Positions 1 to 8,531 are shown, numbered from the stretch's first letter. The stretch: 29,164 bases of DNA from Bacteroidales bacterium UBA6828 (GCA_002452095.1 DKEG01000017.1:30410-59573), one strand, 5' to 3'. Numbers and translations: made by a program. The notes: generated by a model not told the origin, from the sequence alone.

Positions 1-33
1 GGTGATTATCGGGTTGTTCGTTATAGGATAGGC

Positions 34-366
34 GATGTTTACCAATAAGTTGGCACTAAACCTTTTGCAGGGGGCGCCGACGCTACAGATTCCCTGCAAA
101 ACATCACCGGTGACGCGGGCGCCTCGCCCGCGGTCGGTTTGGCACAAACCGTATGACTATGCTCTGTATGGGAGACGTGAAGCGTAAGGCAGGTGCGCAT
201 CGCGCACTGAGTGCCGAAGTGACACGAACCCCTGTGGCTTGAGCAGAACTCCTGAGACAGAGAGGAGAAATGACGGCAACCTGAACTCGTACAACGGGTT
301 TTAATGTCGCAAGTCCATTTCGACGAGGCATAGCAGACCCTTGGTGCCAACTGCCGGGTAACCGCC
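34..366. mobile_element. Degenerate MITE-like element (copy 1), upstream of secDF
   Basis: The two ends are inverted copies of one ~30-bp sequence. The left end reads GATGTTTACC...AGTTGGCAC at 34-63, and the right end, read on the minus strand from 366 to 337, gives GGCGGTTACC...AGTTGGCACC; 19 of 30 positions match. The right end matches the right end of the element at 8575-8834 at 27 of 30 positions. The 8-bp flanks GGATAGGC (26-33) and CGATATGC (367-374) match at 6 of 8, compatible with a decayed target-site duplication. The interior is GC-rich and carries two perfect hairpins: 63-72 with 92-101 (10-bp stem) and 114-121 with 125-132 (8-bp stem, 3-nt loop). No transposase is encoded. Open frames here overlap the repeats and show no recognisable protein. 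Confidence 0.5.
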
Positions 367-410
367 CGATATGCCTATATTGCAACCATTAGGAGATGCT
401 GCACAACACC

Positions 411-440
411 GTTCAACATCGTTCAACATCGTTCAACATC
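411..440. repeat. 3 x 10-bp perfect tandem repeat
   Basis: The word GTTCAACATC occurs three times without interruption at 411, 421 and 431. It lies about 50 bp upstream of the secDF -33 element. The 10-bp period is close to one helical turn, so the copies fall on one DNA face. Function unknown. Confidence 0.9.
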
Positions 441-489
441 CTCGTAGCAGTGCAGATACTTGCTTTTTCAGGTGGAAACTTAAAATTAT

Positions 490-520
490 TTGTAAGTTTC
501 GGAAAAAAGTTGTACCTTTG
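490..520 (+). promoter_or_regulatory. Bacteroidetes-type promoter of secDF
   Basis: A TTG at 490-492 and TACCTTTG at 513-520 are separated by 20 bp. This fits the Bacteroidetes housekeeping consensus (TTG / TAnnTTTG). Transcription would start about 526, giving a leader of roughly 70 nt before the secDF ATG. Confidence 0.8.
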
Positions 521-594
521 TGCGCTTTTTGTATGCACTATGGCATAGTGCTGCCAAAGGATTGCAGAAATAAATAATAAAACACAAATAGATT

Positions 595-3500
595 ATGCAA
601 AACAAATGGCTTGTTAGATTCATGGCGGTGATCCTCTTCTTGGTGTGCGCCTTCTACCTGTCGTTCTCTGTTGTTACTTCTCACTATGATAAGAAGGCAC
701 AAGAGTATGCAGGAGACAATGCTGCAAAAGAGTACGTTTACCTCGACTCTATTGCATCAAAGAAAGTATGGTTCGGCTACACGCTCAAAGAGTGCCGCGA
801 GAAAGAGATTAACCTCGGTCTTGACCTGAAAGGCGGTATGAACGTTACTATGGAGGTCAGCGTACCCGACATCATCCGTGTTCTCTCCGGTAACAACACC
901 TCCGAGACTTTCACCAAAGCAATGGCTTTGGCACAAGAGAAACAGAAATCCAGTGGTACCGACTTCGTAACGCTTTTCATTGAGTCGTTCAAAGAGGTGG
1001 ACCCCAACGCACAGTTGGCAAGTGTGTTCTCTACTTTCGAACTCAAGGACAAAGTGAACTTCAACTCAACCAACGATGAGGTGGAGAAAGTGATCCGCGA
1101 AGAAGTGGATGGCGCGGTGAACAACTCGTTCAAAGTGCTACGTACTCGTATCGACCGTTTCGGTGTGGTACAACCCAATATCCAAAAACTCTCCCAGCCC
1201 GGTCGTATTCTGATCGAGTTGCCGGGTGTGAAAGAACCGGAGCGTGTCCGCAAACTCCTCCAAGGATCGGCTAACCTCGAATTTTGGGAGACCTATGACC
1301 TCGCAGAGATTCTGCCCCAACTAATACAAATAAATAACGAACTGGCACAGCGTAATGCCACTACGGAAGTACAGAAAACTCCTGCTGAAACGGCTACCCA
1401 AGAAGTGAAGAAAGACACTGCCCAAAATGATGACTTGGCAGCATTGATGGATAGTCTGCAAACCGACTCCGCAGAACTGACTCAGGAGGAACAACTGGAA
1501 CAATACAAGAAACAGAACCCCCTCTTTGCCGTACTCAACCCCTCTGTTAACCAGGCATGGCAGGCATACCGCGGCCCGGCAGTGGGTATGGTACACTACA
1601 CCGATACCGCTGCTGTTACGGCTATGCTCAACTCGCAGATTGCCAAGCAGGTATTGCCGCGTGACCTGCGTTTCGCATGGACAGTAAAGGCTATTGATGA
1701 AGCAGGCTCCGTGTACCAACTCGTCGCCCTCAAAGCACAGCGCGACGGACGCGCCTCGCTCGAGGGGGATGTTATCACCGATGCACGTGCCGACTTCTCG
1801 CAAACTAGTGCTTATGCCAATGTCTCTATGACAATGAACGCAGAGGGCGCAAAGGCTTGGCAACGTATCACCAAAGAGAATATCGGCAAGTCCATCGCCA
1901 TAGTACTTGACGGTTTCGTCTATAGTTTCCCTACTGTACAAAACGAGATTTCGGGCGGTAGCAGCCAAATCACCGGTAACTTTACCGTAGAAGAGGCGAA
2001 AGACCTCGCTAATACCCTCAACTCGGGTAAGATGCCCGCTCCGGCACGTATCATCCAAGAGGATGTGGTAGGTCCTACGCTCGGTAAGGCTGCCATTCAC
2101 GACGGTTTGTGGAGTTTCGCTCTCGGTTTCCTCCTGATCCTTATTTATATGATATTCTACTACGGCTGGATTCCTGGGCTTATTGCTGATGCGGCTCTGT
2201 GCTGCAACATCTTCCTGCTGGTAGGTATTCTGGCTTCGTTCTCTGCCGTATTGACCCTGCCGGGTATTGCGGGTATCGTCCTTACAATGGGTATGGCGGT
2301 CGATGCCAACGTGCTGATATATGAGCGTATCCGTGAGGAAATGCGTGCAGGTAAGAGTATGCGCCAGGCTATTGACAGCGGGTTCAAAAACGCTATCTCG
2401 GCTATTGTCGATGCCAACGTTACCAGTTTCCTGACGGGTGCTATCCTGGCTATCTTCGGTACCGGTCCTATCAAGGGTTTTGCCGTTACCTATATGATTG
2501 GTATTATCTCGTCGTTCCTGACCGCTGTGTTCATCACCCGTCTGCTTCTCGACGACTATGCAAGCAAGGAGAACGCCAAAGAGTTGTCGTTCGCTACACG
2601 TTTGACCAAAAACTTTCTACAGAATACCAAAGCAGATGTCGTTAAATTCCGCAAGTATGCGTATATCATCTCGGGCGTGCTGATTATCTTTGCTATCCTG
2701 GGGCTGGAGCCGCACGTGTTTGGTAAACTCAACCTCGGTATCGACTTCTCCGGTGGGCGCAACTATGTAGTTCGTTTCGCAGAACCGGTAAATACACAGG
2801 ATGTTCGTGAGTCGCTGGACGATGTATTCAAAGCCAACCTCGACGACGACGAAACCTACTCGCTCAATGTCATCACTATTGGTAGTTCAAACCAGATCCG
2901 TGTTTCAACCAACTATCGTATTCAGGATGATTCGGACGATGCCGATTCACAAATTGAAAAACTGCTCTATGAGGGCTGCAAACCATATCTCGGTAATGTT
3001 ACTTTCGATGAGTTCCGCTCAACGGAGATCAACCCGGAGGTGGGTATTATGCAGTCGCAGAAGGTTGGTCCTGCTGTAGCAGACGACATCACCACCGCTG
3101 CCATTTGGGCTATTATCGCCGCGCTGATAGGTATCTTCATCTATATTTTGATGCGTTTCCGCAACTTCGCTTACTCGGTAGGTGCTATTGCTGCCCTCGC
3201 TCACGATACAATCATTATTTTGGGTCTGTACGCTATCCTGTGGAAAGTGATGCCGTTCTCCATGGAGATCGACCAGTCGTTTATCGCGGCTATTCTGACC
3301 GTTATCGGTTACTCTATCAACGCTTCGGTGGTTATCTTCGACCGTGTACGTGAGAACAACAACCTTTATCCTAAACGGGATCGTGCTGTTAATATCAACA
3401 ATGCTATCAACTCAACCTTCGGTCGTACGTTCTCTACCTCTATGTCCACCTTGGTGGTATTGCTGGCAATCTTCTGCTTCGGCGGTGAGACTATCCGTGG

Positions 3501-3645
3501 CTTCGTCTTTGCTCTCGTGATGGGTGTTATCGTAGGTACCTACTCTTCTGTATGTATCGCTTCGCCGTTGGCTTACGATATTACCAATGCAATGGATAAG
3601 CGCAAAGCAAGAAAGGCTGCAAAAACTGCCACTGTAAAGGCATAA
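595..3645 (+). CDS. secDF: Fused protein translocase subunit SecDF
   Basis: This inner-membrane protein uses the proton gradient to pull exported proteins through SecYEG. The SecD half has an N-terminal membrane helix (residues ~7-28), the LGLDLKGG motif (74-81), a large periplasmic domain, and a membrane bundle containing GMAVDANVLIYERIREEM with Asp570. The SecF half starts near residue 690 with LGIDFSGGRNYV, followed by a second bundle ending in the conserved RGFVFAL-to-SPLAYDI region. Length 1016 aa is typical of Bacteroidota SecDF fusions. Oddity: the SecF motif reads GYSINASVVIFDR, with Ala910 where most SecF proteins have Asp in the ND pair. It is monocistronic, with its own promoter and terminator. 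Family assignment is certain; whether the Ala is normal for this lineage is open. Confidence 0.97.
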   Translation: MQNKWLVRFMAVILFLVCAFYLSFSVVTSHYDKKAQEYAGDNAAKEYVYLDSIASKKVWFGYTLKECREKEINLGLDLKGGMNVTMEVSVPDIIRVLSGNNTSETFTKAMALAQEKQKSSGTDFVTLFIESFKEVDPNAQLASVFSTFELKDKVNFNSTNDEVEKVIREEVDGAVNNSFKVLRTRIDRFGVVQPNIQKLSQPGRILIELPGVKEPERVRKLLQGSANLEFWETYDLAEILPQLIQINNELAQRNATTEVQKTPAETATQEVKKDTAQNDDLAALMDSLQTDSAELTQEEQLEQYKKQNPLFAVLNPSVNQAWQAYRGPAVGMVHYTDTAAVTAMLNSQIAKQVLPRDLRFAWTVKAIDEAGSVYQLVALKAQRDGRASLEGDVITDARADFSQTSAYANVSMTMNAEGAKAWQRITKENIGKSIAIVLDGFVYSFPTVQNEISGGSSQITGNFTVEEAKDLANTLNSGKMPAPARIIQEDVVGPTLGKAAIHDGLWSFALGFLLILIYMIFYYGWIPGLIADAALCCNIFLLVGILASFSAVLTLPGIAGIVLTMGMAVDANVLIYERIREEMRAGKSMRQAIDSGFKNAISAIVDANVTSFLTGAILAIFGTGPIKGFAVTYMIGIISSFLTAVFITRLLLDDYASKENAKELSFATRLTKNFLQNTKADVVKFRKYAYIISGVLIIFAILGLEPHVFGKLNLGIDFSGGRNYVVRFAEPVNTQDVRESLDDVFKANLDDDETYSLNVITIGSSNQIRVSTNYRIQDDSDDADSQIEKLLYEGCKPYLGNVTFDEFRSTEINPEVGIMQSQKVGPAVADDITTAAIWAIIAALIGIFIYILMRFRNFAYSVGAIAALAHDTIIILGLYAILWKVMPFSMEIDQSFIAAILTVIGYSINASVVIFDRVRENNNLYPKRDRAVNINNAINSTFGRTFSTSMSTLVVLLAIFCFGGETIRGFVFALVMGVIVGTYSSVCIASPLAYDITNAMDKRKARKAAKTATVKA

Positions 3646-3675
3646 AGCGGATAGGGTAGAATAATAACTTCAATA

Positions 3676-3721
3676 AAAACGAGGCTGTCTAACAAGTATT
3701 GTTTGGCAGCCTCGTTTTTTT
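3676..3721 (+). terminator. Terminator of secDF, probably bidirectional
   Basis: CGAGGCTG (3680-3687) pairs with CAGCCTCG (3707-3714), followed by a T7 run (3715-3721). The left arm is preceded by AAAAA, so the minus strand also has a T-rich tail and it could stop transcription from the convergent regulator gene. Confidence 0.88.
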
Positions 3722-3764
3722 ATTCTTTTGTATTGCATCTGCCTTGGACGGTTTGGGAGACGTT

Positions 3765-3809
3765 CCCTGTCAGCCCCTGTTGAGGGTACCGAAACAGGGG
3801 CTGACAGGG
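3765..3809. repeat. Perfect 17-bp inverted repeat with 11-nt loop
   Basis: The arm at 3765-3781 (CCCTGTCAGCCCCTGTT) is the exact reverse complement of 3793-3809; the loop is 3782-3792. It sits between two convergent genes, downstream of the secDF terminator. Neither strand has a T-run directly after it, so it is not a standard Rho-independent terminator. It could be an RNA-stabilising 3' hairpin of the minus-strand regulator, a protein-binding palindrome, or a remnant of a mobile repeat. Confidence 0.85.
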
Positions 3810-3872
3810 GGCAAAAAAGTGCCCCAAAAATGCGTTTCTAAATGGACACTATACTGCGATAGGGAGAGAGTA

Positions 3873-5563
3873 TTATGCCAAGTTGAAATATATGTGATGG
3901 TCTTTGGCTGTGGGTAGGGCGGCACGGGCAAGAAACCATTGGTCAAGGTTCAATTGCGGGTCGCCGAGGCGGTCGCGTATCTTTTGGCGGCGGTTCCAAA
4001 TGGTGCGATCGGATATATTGAGCAAAAAAGCCATATCGCTATTGCTGAAGCCAAGGACACCAAGAACTATCACATGCTCATCTTGTGTAGTGAGAAGGGG
4101 ATGGTCGTCTTTCAGGCGGTTCAGCAGGTTGCCATATAGCGTATTGAACTCCTGCCGCAATTCCTGCCAGTTTTCTTCCTTTGTAAAGACAATTTGCTCC
4201 AAATAATCCCTTACTTCCCGTGGCAGTTTGGCGGGGATATCATCTACGTGCAAGTGTTTTGCCATATCCATACGCTGGTAAAGTTGCCGGCGCAACGTAT
4301 TTCGTTTTTCGTTCAATTCCGCGTTCAATGCGCGTATATTTGCCTGCATAGCCTGCTCTTTCTGGCGATGGAGCATACGTTTGTGGTGGTAAATAAAGAG
4401 GACTATCAGCAGGATGATGATAGAACCGGACGTACCCGCACCGATGGTTATCCACAGACGCTGGCGGGTGATAGTTAAACGGAGCGTCTTCTGCTGCTCT
4501 TTCTCAAGGTCGTACTGACGCGAGATAAGGTAGGTGCGGACATGGGCATCTTGTTTTACCCGTTGCCGAAATTGTCTATACACTTGTTGTAACAAATCAT
4601 AAGCAAGTGCGGGTTCGTTTTCTTGATAGAGGAGTTGGCTTTGCAAATCATTGTATTTTTCACGGCTCCAATCTAAAAAGGCGGTATCTTGAGAAAATAA
4701 TTGCAGATATGTTTTTGCCTTCTCAACTTTCCCCTGTTTTATATAGTACTTGGTTGGGAAATGTGCATAACGTGTTTTGTGGAGAGAATCTACAAGATAC
4801 AAACTGATTGGCAACAGACTATCAAATGGGCTAGACTTTAGATTGTATTCTTTTTGCCAAAGTGTACTCAGATAGGCTAATGTATCATACTGCTGAAGTG
4901 CATAATCCATAGCCATATCATAGTATATGGTTTGCGTACTGTCATTGCTTTCCGATAACATTCGTGCAATATCCCGACAGCAATATGCAGCACGCTTTTT
5001 ATCGCCGGCTTGTTGATAATAAGGTAAGGCTTGCAGGTATTTTTCCAATGAAAGGTGGAACAACATTTCGCTCTCAAAAATAGCACCTTCTATGTAATAA
5101 ATCAGTCCCGCGACAGACGATGCGGTGTCTAAATACGGAATATATTGTTCTGCCTCCTTTAGGCACCACATAGCGTCCTTTACACGTAATGTATGTTCAT
5201 ACTCCGCCCCTTGGATAATAATGCTTCGCAAAGGTGTTTTTTGTCGCCAATATGTTGGAAATAATCCACTACAACGGGCATAATGGTATCGGGCGAGACG
5301 GGTTTCCATAGTTTGAGCGAGGCATATTCGTGCAACAAATACCAGTGCATTTGGTCATTTTCTGGCAACGAATCCGGGTTGATAGAAGCCAAAATTGCCA
5401 ATGTACTATCAGGATGGGCTTCAATCAGGGCATTTGCGTGTATAATATCTAAATTCCTTACTTTCACACCGTTTCCGCAACCACCTAATATACAGATAGA
5501 TACAAAAATGATGACTACACAAATCATCTTAAAACAAGGCGGGTAAGTATTTTTTCGGAGCAT
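3873..5563 (-). pseudogene. TPR-containing, membrane-anchored HTH regulator, split by a frameshift
   Basis: Two overlapping minus-strand reading frames make one protein of a common Bacteroidales type. The first (from 5563, or ATG at 5527) has a lipoprotein-like signal ending ILGGC, then a segment rich in DPDSLP-type TPR helices, and runs out of register at LLSKGRSM. The second continues in another frame with GAEYEHTLRVKDAMWCL, further TPR-like helices, a membrane helix (~LWITIGAGTSGSIIILLIV), a basic coiled coil and a C-terminal helix-turn-helix (FSNSDMAFLLNISDRTIWNR). The frames join if one base is added at the 4-base C run 5207-5210 (G run on the coding strand). The known family senses something outside the cytoplasm and controls nearby genes. 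Here it faces away from the DUF3244/lipoprotein operon, its likely target. This may be a true mutation, a frameshifting site or a sequencing error. Confidence 0.8.
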
Positions 5564-5640
5564 AAAATACGTGTATTGATAATCAGTGAGTTATAATCGA
5601 GTAATAAGGCATTTTTTAACAGGGTGGGTAAGTGTTAAAT

Positions 5641-5671
5641 TTGGAGATGTTGCCCATTTCTACTACTTTTG
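5641..5671 (+). promoter_or_regulatory. Promoter of the DUF3244/lipoprotein operon
   Basis: TTG at 5641-5643 and TACTTTTG at 5664-5671 are 20 bp apart. The predicted transcript starts near 5677, so the longer reading frame that begins at 5669 cannot be translated from its upstream start; the ATG at 5735 is preferred. The word GGGTAAGT occurs at 5541-5548 and again at 5626-5633 just upstream and might be an operator. Confidence 0.75.
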
Positions 5672-5734
5672 CAGCGTCAAATGTTTCGCAAAGGTAAAAG
5701 TTTTCTTGCATATAACAAAATAAAAAATACACGT

Positions 5735-6139
5735 ATGAAGCGAAATCTGCTATTGTTTGCCATTATGGCAATGCTGGTAATGCCGATGTTGGCTACAACC
5801 CCAACCAATGTGAAACGGCCTAATGGAATCAAAGTGCCACTTAAGAAAGTTCCGACGACCACTATCGGCTACACACCCGAAATCAAACCCTATTCGTTAG
5901 ACGGGTTGTTTGACTACGAGGTAATTCAATCGAGCAATACCCTATGGATACTGGTGCAAGAGAATGTAGGTACAACGCAGGTGCATATAGAGTGTGCAGA
6001 GGGCATTGTGTATGAAACCACCGAAAGCGTATTTGCAGGTGATGTATTGGAAATATCGCTTGCTGATTGGCAAGCAGGCGAATACATATTGCGTTTGCAA
6101 AACAAAGAAAATATAGTACAGGGAGAGTTTGCTCTCTAA
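5735..6139 (+). CDS. Small secreted DUF3244-like protein
   Basis: A 134-residue protein with a clear Sec signal peptide (MKRNLLLFAIMAMLVMPMLA, cleavage after ~20) and no lipobox cysteine. The mature part is a single beta-rich domain: a segment starting near SLDGLFDYEVIQSSNTLWILVQE, then VHIECAEGIVYETTESVF and a C-terminal AGEYILRLQNKE. This pattern matches the DUF3244 family of Bacteroidales, whose members often lie beside TPR/HTH regulators; I assign it by resemblance from memory. Function is unknown; the fold looks like a small periplasmic or surface beta-sandwich. It is the first gene of an operon with three lipoprotein genes (33-nt gap to the next) and is divergent from the frameshifted regulator. 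The start was chosen because the promoter lies inside the longer open frame. Confidence 0.75.
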   Translation: MKRNLLLFAIMAMLVMPMLATTPTNVKRPNGIKVPLKKVPTTTIGYTPEIKPYSLDGLFDYEVIQSSNTLWILVQENVGTTQVHIECAEGIVYETTESVFAGDVLEISLADWQAGEYILRLQNKENIVQGEFAL

Positions 6140-6172
6140 TATCAACATTAACCAACTAAAATACTTTCTAAA

Positions 6173-7321
6173 ATGAAAAAAGTTCTTTTTAGCAGTTTGG
6201 CACTATGTTTGATAGTGTCGTCATGTAGCAACAATGATTTGCTCAATTCGCAAATGAGCGGTGAGAACACTCCTACGGCGCAAATAGCAATAAAGGATAC
6301 TCCGATGTTGCGAAAAGCACGTGCGGTTGCATTTGTACGGCAAAATCCAAATCTGTTTGGCAGCAACGTAATGGTATTTGAATCGTATGCCGAGTTAGAT
6401 ACCACGCTTAACCAAATTATGGATATGGATTACAAAGCGTTACGCATTTGGGCAACGGAAAACAATGTGCAAAATGATATTTTGGAATCGAATATCATTT
6501 ATGGTCAGGAATGGGACAAAGCACAGGAATGGTTGAATGCTAAAGTGGATAGATTAGATTCTATGACTTATGGTGATTCCGGAATTACCTCACACATACG
6601 TATTCCAGACACATCTGTTCCTGCAATCGAACCTGCAGATAGAGCATTGGATAAATTTCTTGATGTTATGCAAAAGAATTATCCGCAGTATCTGCAAGAA
6701 TATGATAGTTTGGGAGAACACTATATAGAACCGCTCGGTGCATTGGGTGAAGAAGCCTTGGTGAATGAGAAGAATCTTTTCTTGGTAGGCGACGAGGTAC
6801 ATCGTTTCTATAAAGACGGATTTGTATTGTGCGCGATGAAAGATTACGAGCAAATTGCCCAATACAATACAAAAGCCGAGGTAATGGATTATGTAGCAAC
6901 ATTGCAGAACAATCAGCAAAAGGCACCACAGGTAAGTACGGCTTATTTTGATAATGACAAAGATTTTACGGAAACAAGTGGCAAATACAGAATGAATATC
7001 AGTTTTACTGTAGGACAAATCCATACCATATTTGGAACTGATATGCGGCATTTGGATGTAAGGATTAAGAATTATCATAAAACCAGTCGAGGAGCCTGGA
7101 TTGGAATTGCGTGCAAAACGAAATTAAATTTAAGTGCCGAAACTTCTTCTACATTCAATAAACAGCATACTTTCAATGTAAGTCGCAATGGCTATATATT
7201 AAGTTCTCATCGCAGATATATAAAAACAATCAGTAATCCCGGGCGATATGTAATGTTAACCTCATATAATTTGGATGCTACAAACCAGCACGGGCTGCAG
7301 ATTAAAAGAATAAATCAATAA
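6173..7321 (+). CDS. Lipoprotein of unknown function, 382 aa
   Basis: The N-terminus is a textbook lipoprotein signal: basic MKK, a hydrophobic stretch, and the lipobox VSSC followed by SNND. Asn and Asp after the acylated cysteine are common in Bacteroidota lipoproteins. The rest is acidic and mainly helical to about residue 240 (segments such as LDKFLDVMQKNYPQYLQEYD), then probably beta-rich to the end. It resembles the DUF4848-type proteins of Bacteroides in size and layout, but I cannot confirm that. It is the second gene of the operon, 15 nt before the next. Codons and base composition are more AT-rich than the housekeeping genes around it, which suggests accessory DNA. No catalytic motif is visible. 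Confidence 0.75.
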   Translation: MKKVLFSSLALCLIVSSCSNNDLLNSQMSGENTPTAQIAIKDTPMLRKARAVAFVRQNPNLFGSNVMVFESYAELDTTLNQIMDMDYKALRIWATENNVQNDILESNIIYGQEWDKAQEWLNAKVDRLDSMTYGDSGITSHIRIPDTSVPAIEPADRALDKFLDVMQKNYPQYLQEYDSLGEHYIEPLGALGEEALVNEKNLFLVGDEVHRFYKDGFVLCAMKDYEQIAQYNTKAEVMDYVATLQNNQQKAPQVSTAYFDNDKDFTETSGKYRMNISFTVGQIHTIFGTDMRHLDVRIKNYHKTSRGAWIGIACKTKLNLSAETSSTFNKQHTFNVSRNGYILSSHRRYIKTISNPGRYVMLTSYNLDATNQHGLQIKRINQ

Positions 7322-7336
7322 TCAAATCAGTATATT

Positions 7337-7861
7337 ATGAAAAGTTTTAGTTTAAGGCATCTTGCTCTTTGTCTTTTGATTGCCTTGTGCGTAAGTTCGT
7401 GTCGTAATAATGACGATGACATAATCTATACACATTGGTATCAGTTCAATTACTATCTGACAAACAATATAGACACAACTGTCACATTTTGCTTCAATCA
7501 GAATGATTATTCTACTGGCTTTCCTCCAAGTGAGCAAACCATAGTTCTTGCCCCTGCTACATCCGGAAAAATAAGCGGGATAACGCAACGTTCCGGTTTC
7601 CTAAAAACGGATAGCACATCGGGGGAACAGCCAATACTTACACCGGAAGAATCATCCACGATCGTGCTTTGGAATCCAAAAGGAGAGGATAGCAGCACTA
7701 CTACAACCTATCTCTTGATAGGCGATACAAAACGAGACTTTGATTTAGAATCGGACAAATTGCCATTCTACACCAAGAATTACAAGGTAGCGATTGAGCA
7801 GGACACTATATTCAATTTCTATTTTTCAATAGATTCCGCATTTGTACAAACACTTAAATAA
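7337..7861 (+). CDS. Small lipoprotein, paralogue 1 of a tandem pair
   Basis: A 174-residue lipoprotein with signal MKSFSLRHLALCLLIALC and lipobox VSSC. The mature protein is Asp/Thr rich and predicted to be all beta. It is homologous to the next gene: both have an N-terminal (Y/W)xxNYxxTN stretch, a middle ILTPEE / VLTSEN segment, a TKNY motif, and a C-terminus of the form DTxFNFYFxIDxAxxxTL. Product and ligand are unknown; an outer-membrane or periplasmic accessory role is inferred from the signal alone. The gap to the following gene is 7 nt, so the pair is cotranscribed and probably translationally coupled. Confidence 0.72.
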   Translation: MKSFSLRHLALCLLIALCVSSCRNNDDDIIYTHWYQFNYYLTNNIDTTVTFCFNQNDYSTGFPPSEQTIVLAPATSGKISGITQRSGFLKTDSTSGEQPILTPEESSTIVLWNPKGEDSSTTTTYLLIGDTKRDFDLESDKLPFYTKNYKVAIEQDTIFNFYFSIDSAFVQTLK

Positions 7862-7868
7862 CAGAGTT

Positions 7869-8384
7869 ATGAAAACAATATATAAAATGTTTATCTTGCT
7901 GTGCGCCGTTGGTGTGTTGAGTTCGTGCGAAGCACCGGTAGAAAATATGAAATATGTGAGGAACTACACTTATAATTATTTCGTAACCAACGGCTTAACC
8001 AATGAGGTTGTATGTGAATATTCTGCAATATCCAAAAGCAAGAAGTATAACCATATAAAGAAGACTTTTGCCATATCACCTTCATATTCTGTCCCAATAG
8101 ACCAACAGATACAGACACGAGGCGCAGACACCAAGCAGAGTATTCCTGTGCTGACATCGGAGAATCAAGCCGAATATATTCTATACGACTACAAAAATCG
8201 TCGTAAGTACGATGACCCATATATCACAATTGAGACAAACGGAATGGTATATGAGTCATACGACTTACAGAATGCCATTCTCCTAACGAAGAATTATCGC
8301 TCGGAGACGCTTAATGACACGACATTTAATTTCTATTTCACGATAGATGATGCGTATCTCTCTACACTGCGCGTAGAAGAGTAA
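7869..8384 (+). CDS. Small lipoprotein, paralogue 2 of a tandem pair
   Basis: A 171-residue lipoprotein starting at the ATG 7 nt after the previous stop; a longer frame from 7842 would overlap the upstream gene and bury the signal peptide. The signal is MKTIYKMFILLCAVGVL with lipobox LSSC and +2 Glu. The C-terminus DTTFNFYFTIDDAYLSTL aligns with DTIFNFYFSIDSAFVQTL of paralogue 1, showing a tandem duplication that has since diverged strongly in the middle. It is the last gene of the operon and is followed 30 nt later by a hairpin terminator. Function unknown. Confidence 0.72.
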   Translation: MKTIYKMFILLCAVGVLSSCEAPVENMKYVRNYTYNYFVTNGLTNEVVCEYSAISKSKKYNHIKKTFAISPSYSVPIDQQIQTRGADTKQSIPVLTSENQAEYILYDYKNRRKYDDPYITIETNGMVYESYDLQNAILLTKNYRSETLNDTTFNFYFTIDDAYLSTLRVEE

Positions 8385-8414
8385 GTGAAGATCTTTTTTA
8401 CAGATAATATGGCG

Positions 8415-8450
8415 GTCTGCCCGGCAAGGGATTGTCAGGCAGACTTTTTT
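8415..8450 (+). terminator. Terminator of the lipoprotein operon
   Basis: GTCTGCC (8415-8421) pairs with GGCAGAC (8438-8444), followed by T6 (8445-8450). It marks the end of the operon that begins at 5735. Confidence 0.85.
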
Positions 8451-8491
8451 GCATAAAATCCGGCATTTGTGCAAATAGCAATATGATATTG

Positions 8492-8531
8492 CAGGGCAAC
8501 CGCATCAAAACAACTTTTATGCACTTTATGC
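8492..8531 (+). repeat. Dispersed repeat CAGGGCAACCGCATCAAA, copy 1
   Basis: The 18-bp word at 8492-8509 recurs exactly at 29108-29125. In both places it is followed within ~25 bp by TTTATGCA-like words. No reading frame accounts for it. Lying just after a terminator here and at the window edge in the other copy, it looks like part of an intergenic repeat family. Confidence 0.7.

Noticed and set aside
39..385. Two minus-strand open frames of about 90-100 codons
   Set aside because: They lie within the inverted-repeat element, have no family resemblance and unnatural amino-acid content (many Cys, Arg, Ser).
371..577. Plus-strand open frame of 68 codons before secDF
   Set aside because: It runs over the 10-bp tandem repeat and the secDF promoter.
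1321..2100. Minus-strand open frame of 259 codons inside secDF
   Set aside because: Antisense to conserved secDF; no family match.
3699..3917. Plus-strand open frame of 72 codons
   Set aside because: It begins within the secDF terminator and crosses the large palindrome into the antisense of the regulator gene.
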